Positions 63,853-64,000 of a stretch of DNA of 64,000 nucleotides are shown one piece after another. Position 1 is the first letter of the stretch; the number at the start of each line of letters is the position of its first letter. The stretch comes from JACDBE01 sp963714055. GTDB lineage: Bacteria > Actinomycetota > Acidimicrobiia > Spongiisociales > UBA5794. The stretch lies in contig OY970227.1 in assembly GCA_963714055.1 (NCBI GenBank), positions 2,046,001-2,110,000 on the forward strand, read 5' to 3'. A program made the position numbers and the translations under genes. The notes below the pieces were generated by a model that worked only from the letters and a program-made list of their open reading frames with translations, made no database searches and was not told the DNA's origin.

Positions 63853-63882
63853 CTAAAGGACTCTTGCGCAAGAGTTCTTTAG
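63853..63882. promoter_or_regulatory. 30-bp near-perfect palindromic operator upstream of the ArsR-like gene
   Basis: CTAAAG (63853-63858) mirrors CTTTAG (63877-63882), with the perfect core ACTCTTGCGCAAGAGT (63860-63875) between them. Only one mirrored pair mismatches. It lies 18 bp before the start at 63901, the usual place for an autoregulatory operator of an ArsR/HTH_20-type winged-helix protein. Confidence 0.75.
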
Positions 63883-63900
63883 AATGCTACGCTTGCCGCC

Positions 63901-64000
63901 ATGTCCACCCATGACCACCGGTCGATCCACGACCCCGAACGAATCCGTGCCCTCGCCCACCCGACCAGGCTCGAGCTGCTCGACTTCCTCCACGAGCGCG
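63901..64000 (+). CDS. ArsR-like winged-helix regulator (N-terminal part, cut by window end)
   Basis: The visible 33 residues read MSTHDHRSIHDPERIRALAH then PTRLELLDFLHER, the typical start of ArsR/HTH_20 repressors (first helices before the recognition helix). The gene is truncated by the window end, so the recognition helix and any metal or ligand site cannot be seen. A 30-bp palindrome precedes it. Confidence 0.8.
   Translation, partial: MSTHDHRSIHDPERIRALAHPTRLELLDFLHER

Overview
This window is a high-GC chromosomal segment of a monoderm bacterium, most likely an actinomycete of the Acidimicrobiia type. That placement is inference. It rests on GC-rich codon usage, frequent GTG/TTG starts, ATGA/GTGA/TTGA gene overlaps, an LPxTG-type surface protein, and a gene mix typical of aquatic or soil Actinomycetota (heliorhodopsin, NirK, type-5 uracil-DNA glycosylase, HdeD, AI-2E exporters). 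There is no rRNA, CRISPR array or intact mobile element.

0-21 kb: a frameshifted K+-channel gene; three intact serine tRNAs (GCU, GGA, CGA) around tadA; a MITE-like inverted repeat; a TetR regulator; envelope and stress genes (coiled-coil protein, HdeD, a diacylglycerol kinase-PAP2 fusion, CorA); two fasciclin proteins flanking two decayed FtsX permease genes; an AI-2E exporter coupled to a large unrecognised protein; a VapBC module; a ~1,270-residue vWA/repeat surface protein ending in LPATG; and a zinc alcohol dehydrogenase.

20.5-21.4 kb is a scar. The 5' part of tRNA-Ser(UGA) is joined to a headless SRPBCC gene. The 3' part of the same tRNA type lies 477 bp further on, sharing a 36-bp near-perfect direct repeat, and is followed by a fragment of a MobF conjugative relaxase. 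This looks like the remains of an integrated conjugative element, or an assembly junction.

21.4-32 kb is the most interesting region, a photosensory and lipid-modification cluster. It holds a CarH-like B12 photosensor (W-x9-EH motif) with no DNA-binding domain, a coupled operon for FAD amine oxidase, DUF1365 protein and cyclopropane/furan-type fatty acid methyltransferase, an ECF sigma factor without an intact anti-sigma gene, a membrane esterase, a PlsC-like acyltransferase, and a three-gene coupled operon of heliorhodopsin, an SRPBCC lipid-binding protein and a short-chain dehydrogenase. A perfect 44-bp tandem duplication sits directly in front of heliorhodopsin. Two blue/green-light sensing chemistries (B12 and retinal) therefore sit beside an ECF sigma factor and membrane-lipid enzymes. 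I propose one light/singlet-oxygen membrane-remodelling regulon. No carotenoid or retinal synthesis gene is visible here.

32-50 kb: GNAT, sulfatase, PAP2, SnoaL-like, GrpB, GerMN/Gmad2 lipoprotein, MFS, MoaA, DUF445, NifU-like, hydantoinase A/B, a kinase-like membrane protein and amidase. Many of these are interrupted by single-base frameshifts while the frames on either side remain conserved, which points to sequence errors more than to gene decay. 50-64 kb: rpiA and gcvP under a tandem glycine riboswitch, a secreted zinc protease with RTX repeats, type-5 UDG, a cyclic-nucleotide-binding protein, a Rieske/FAD reductase, a NirK with a fused cupredoxin, NDH-2, a thioesterase, and the start of an ArsR-like regulator behind a 30-bp palindrome.
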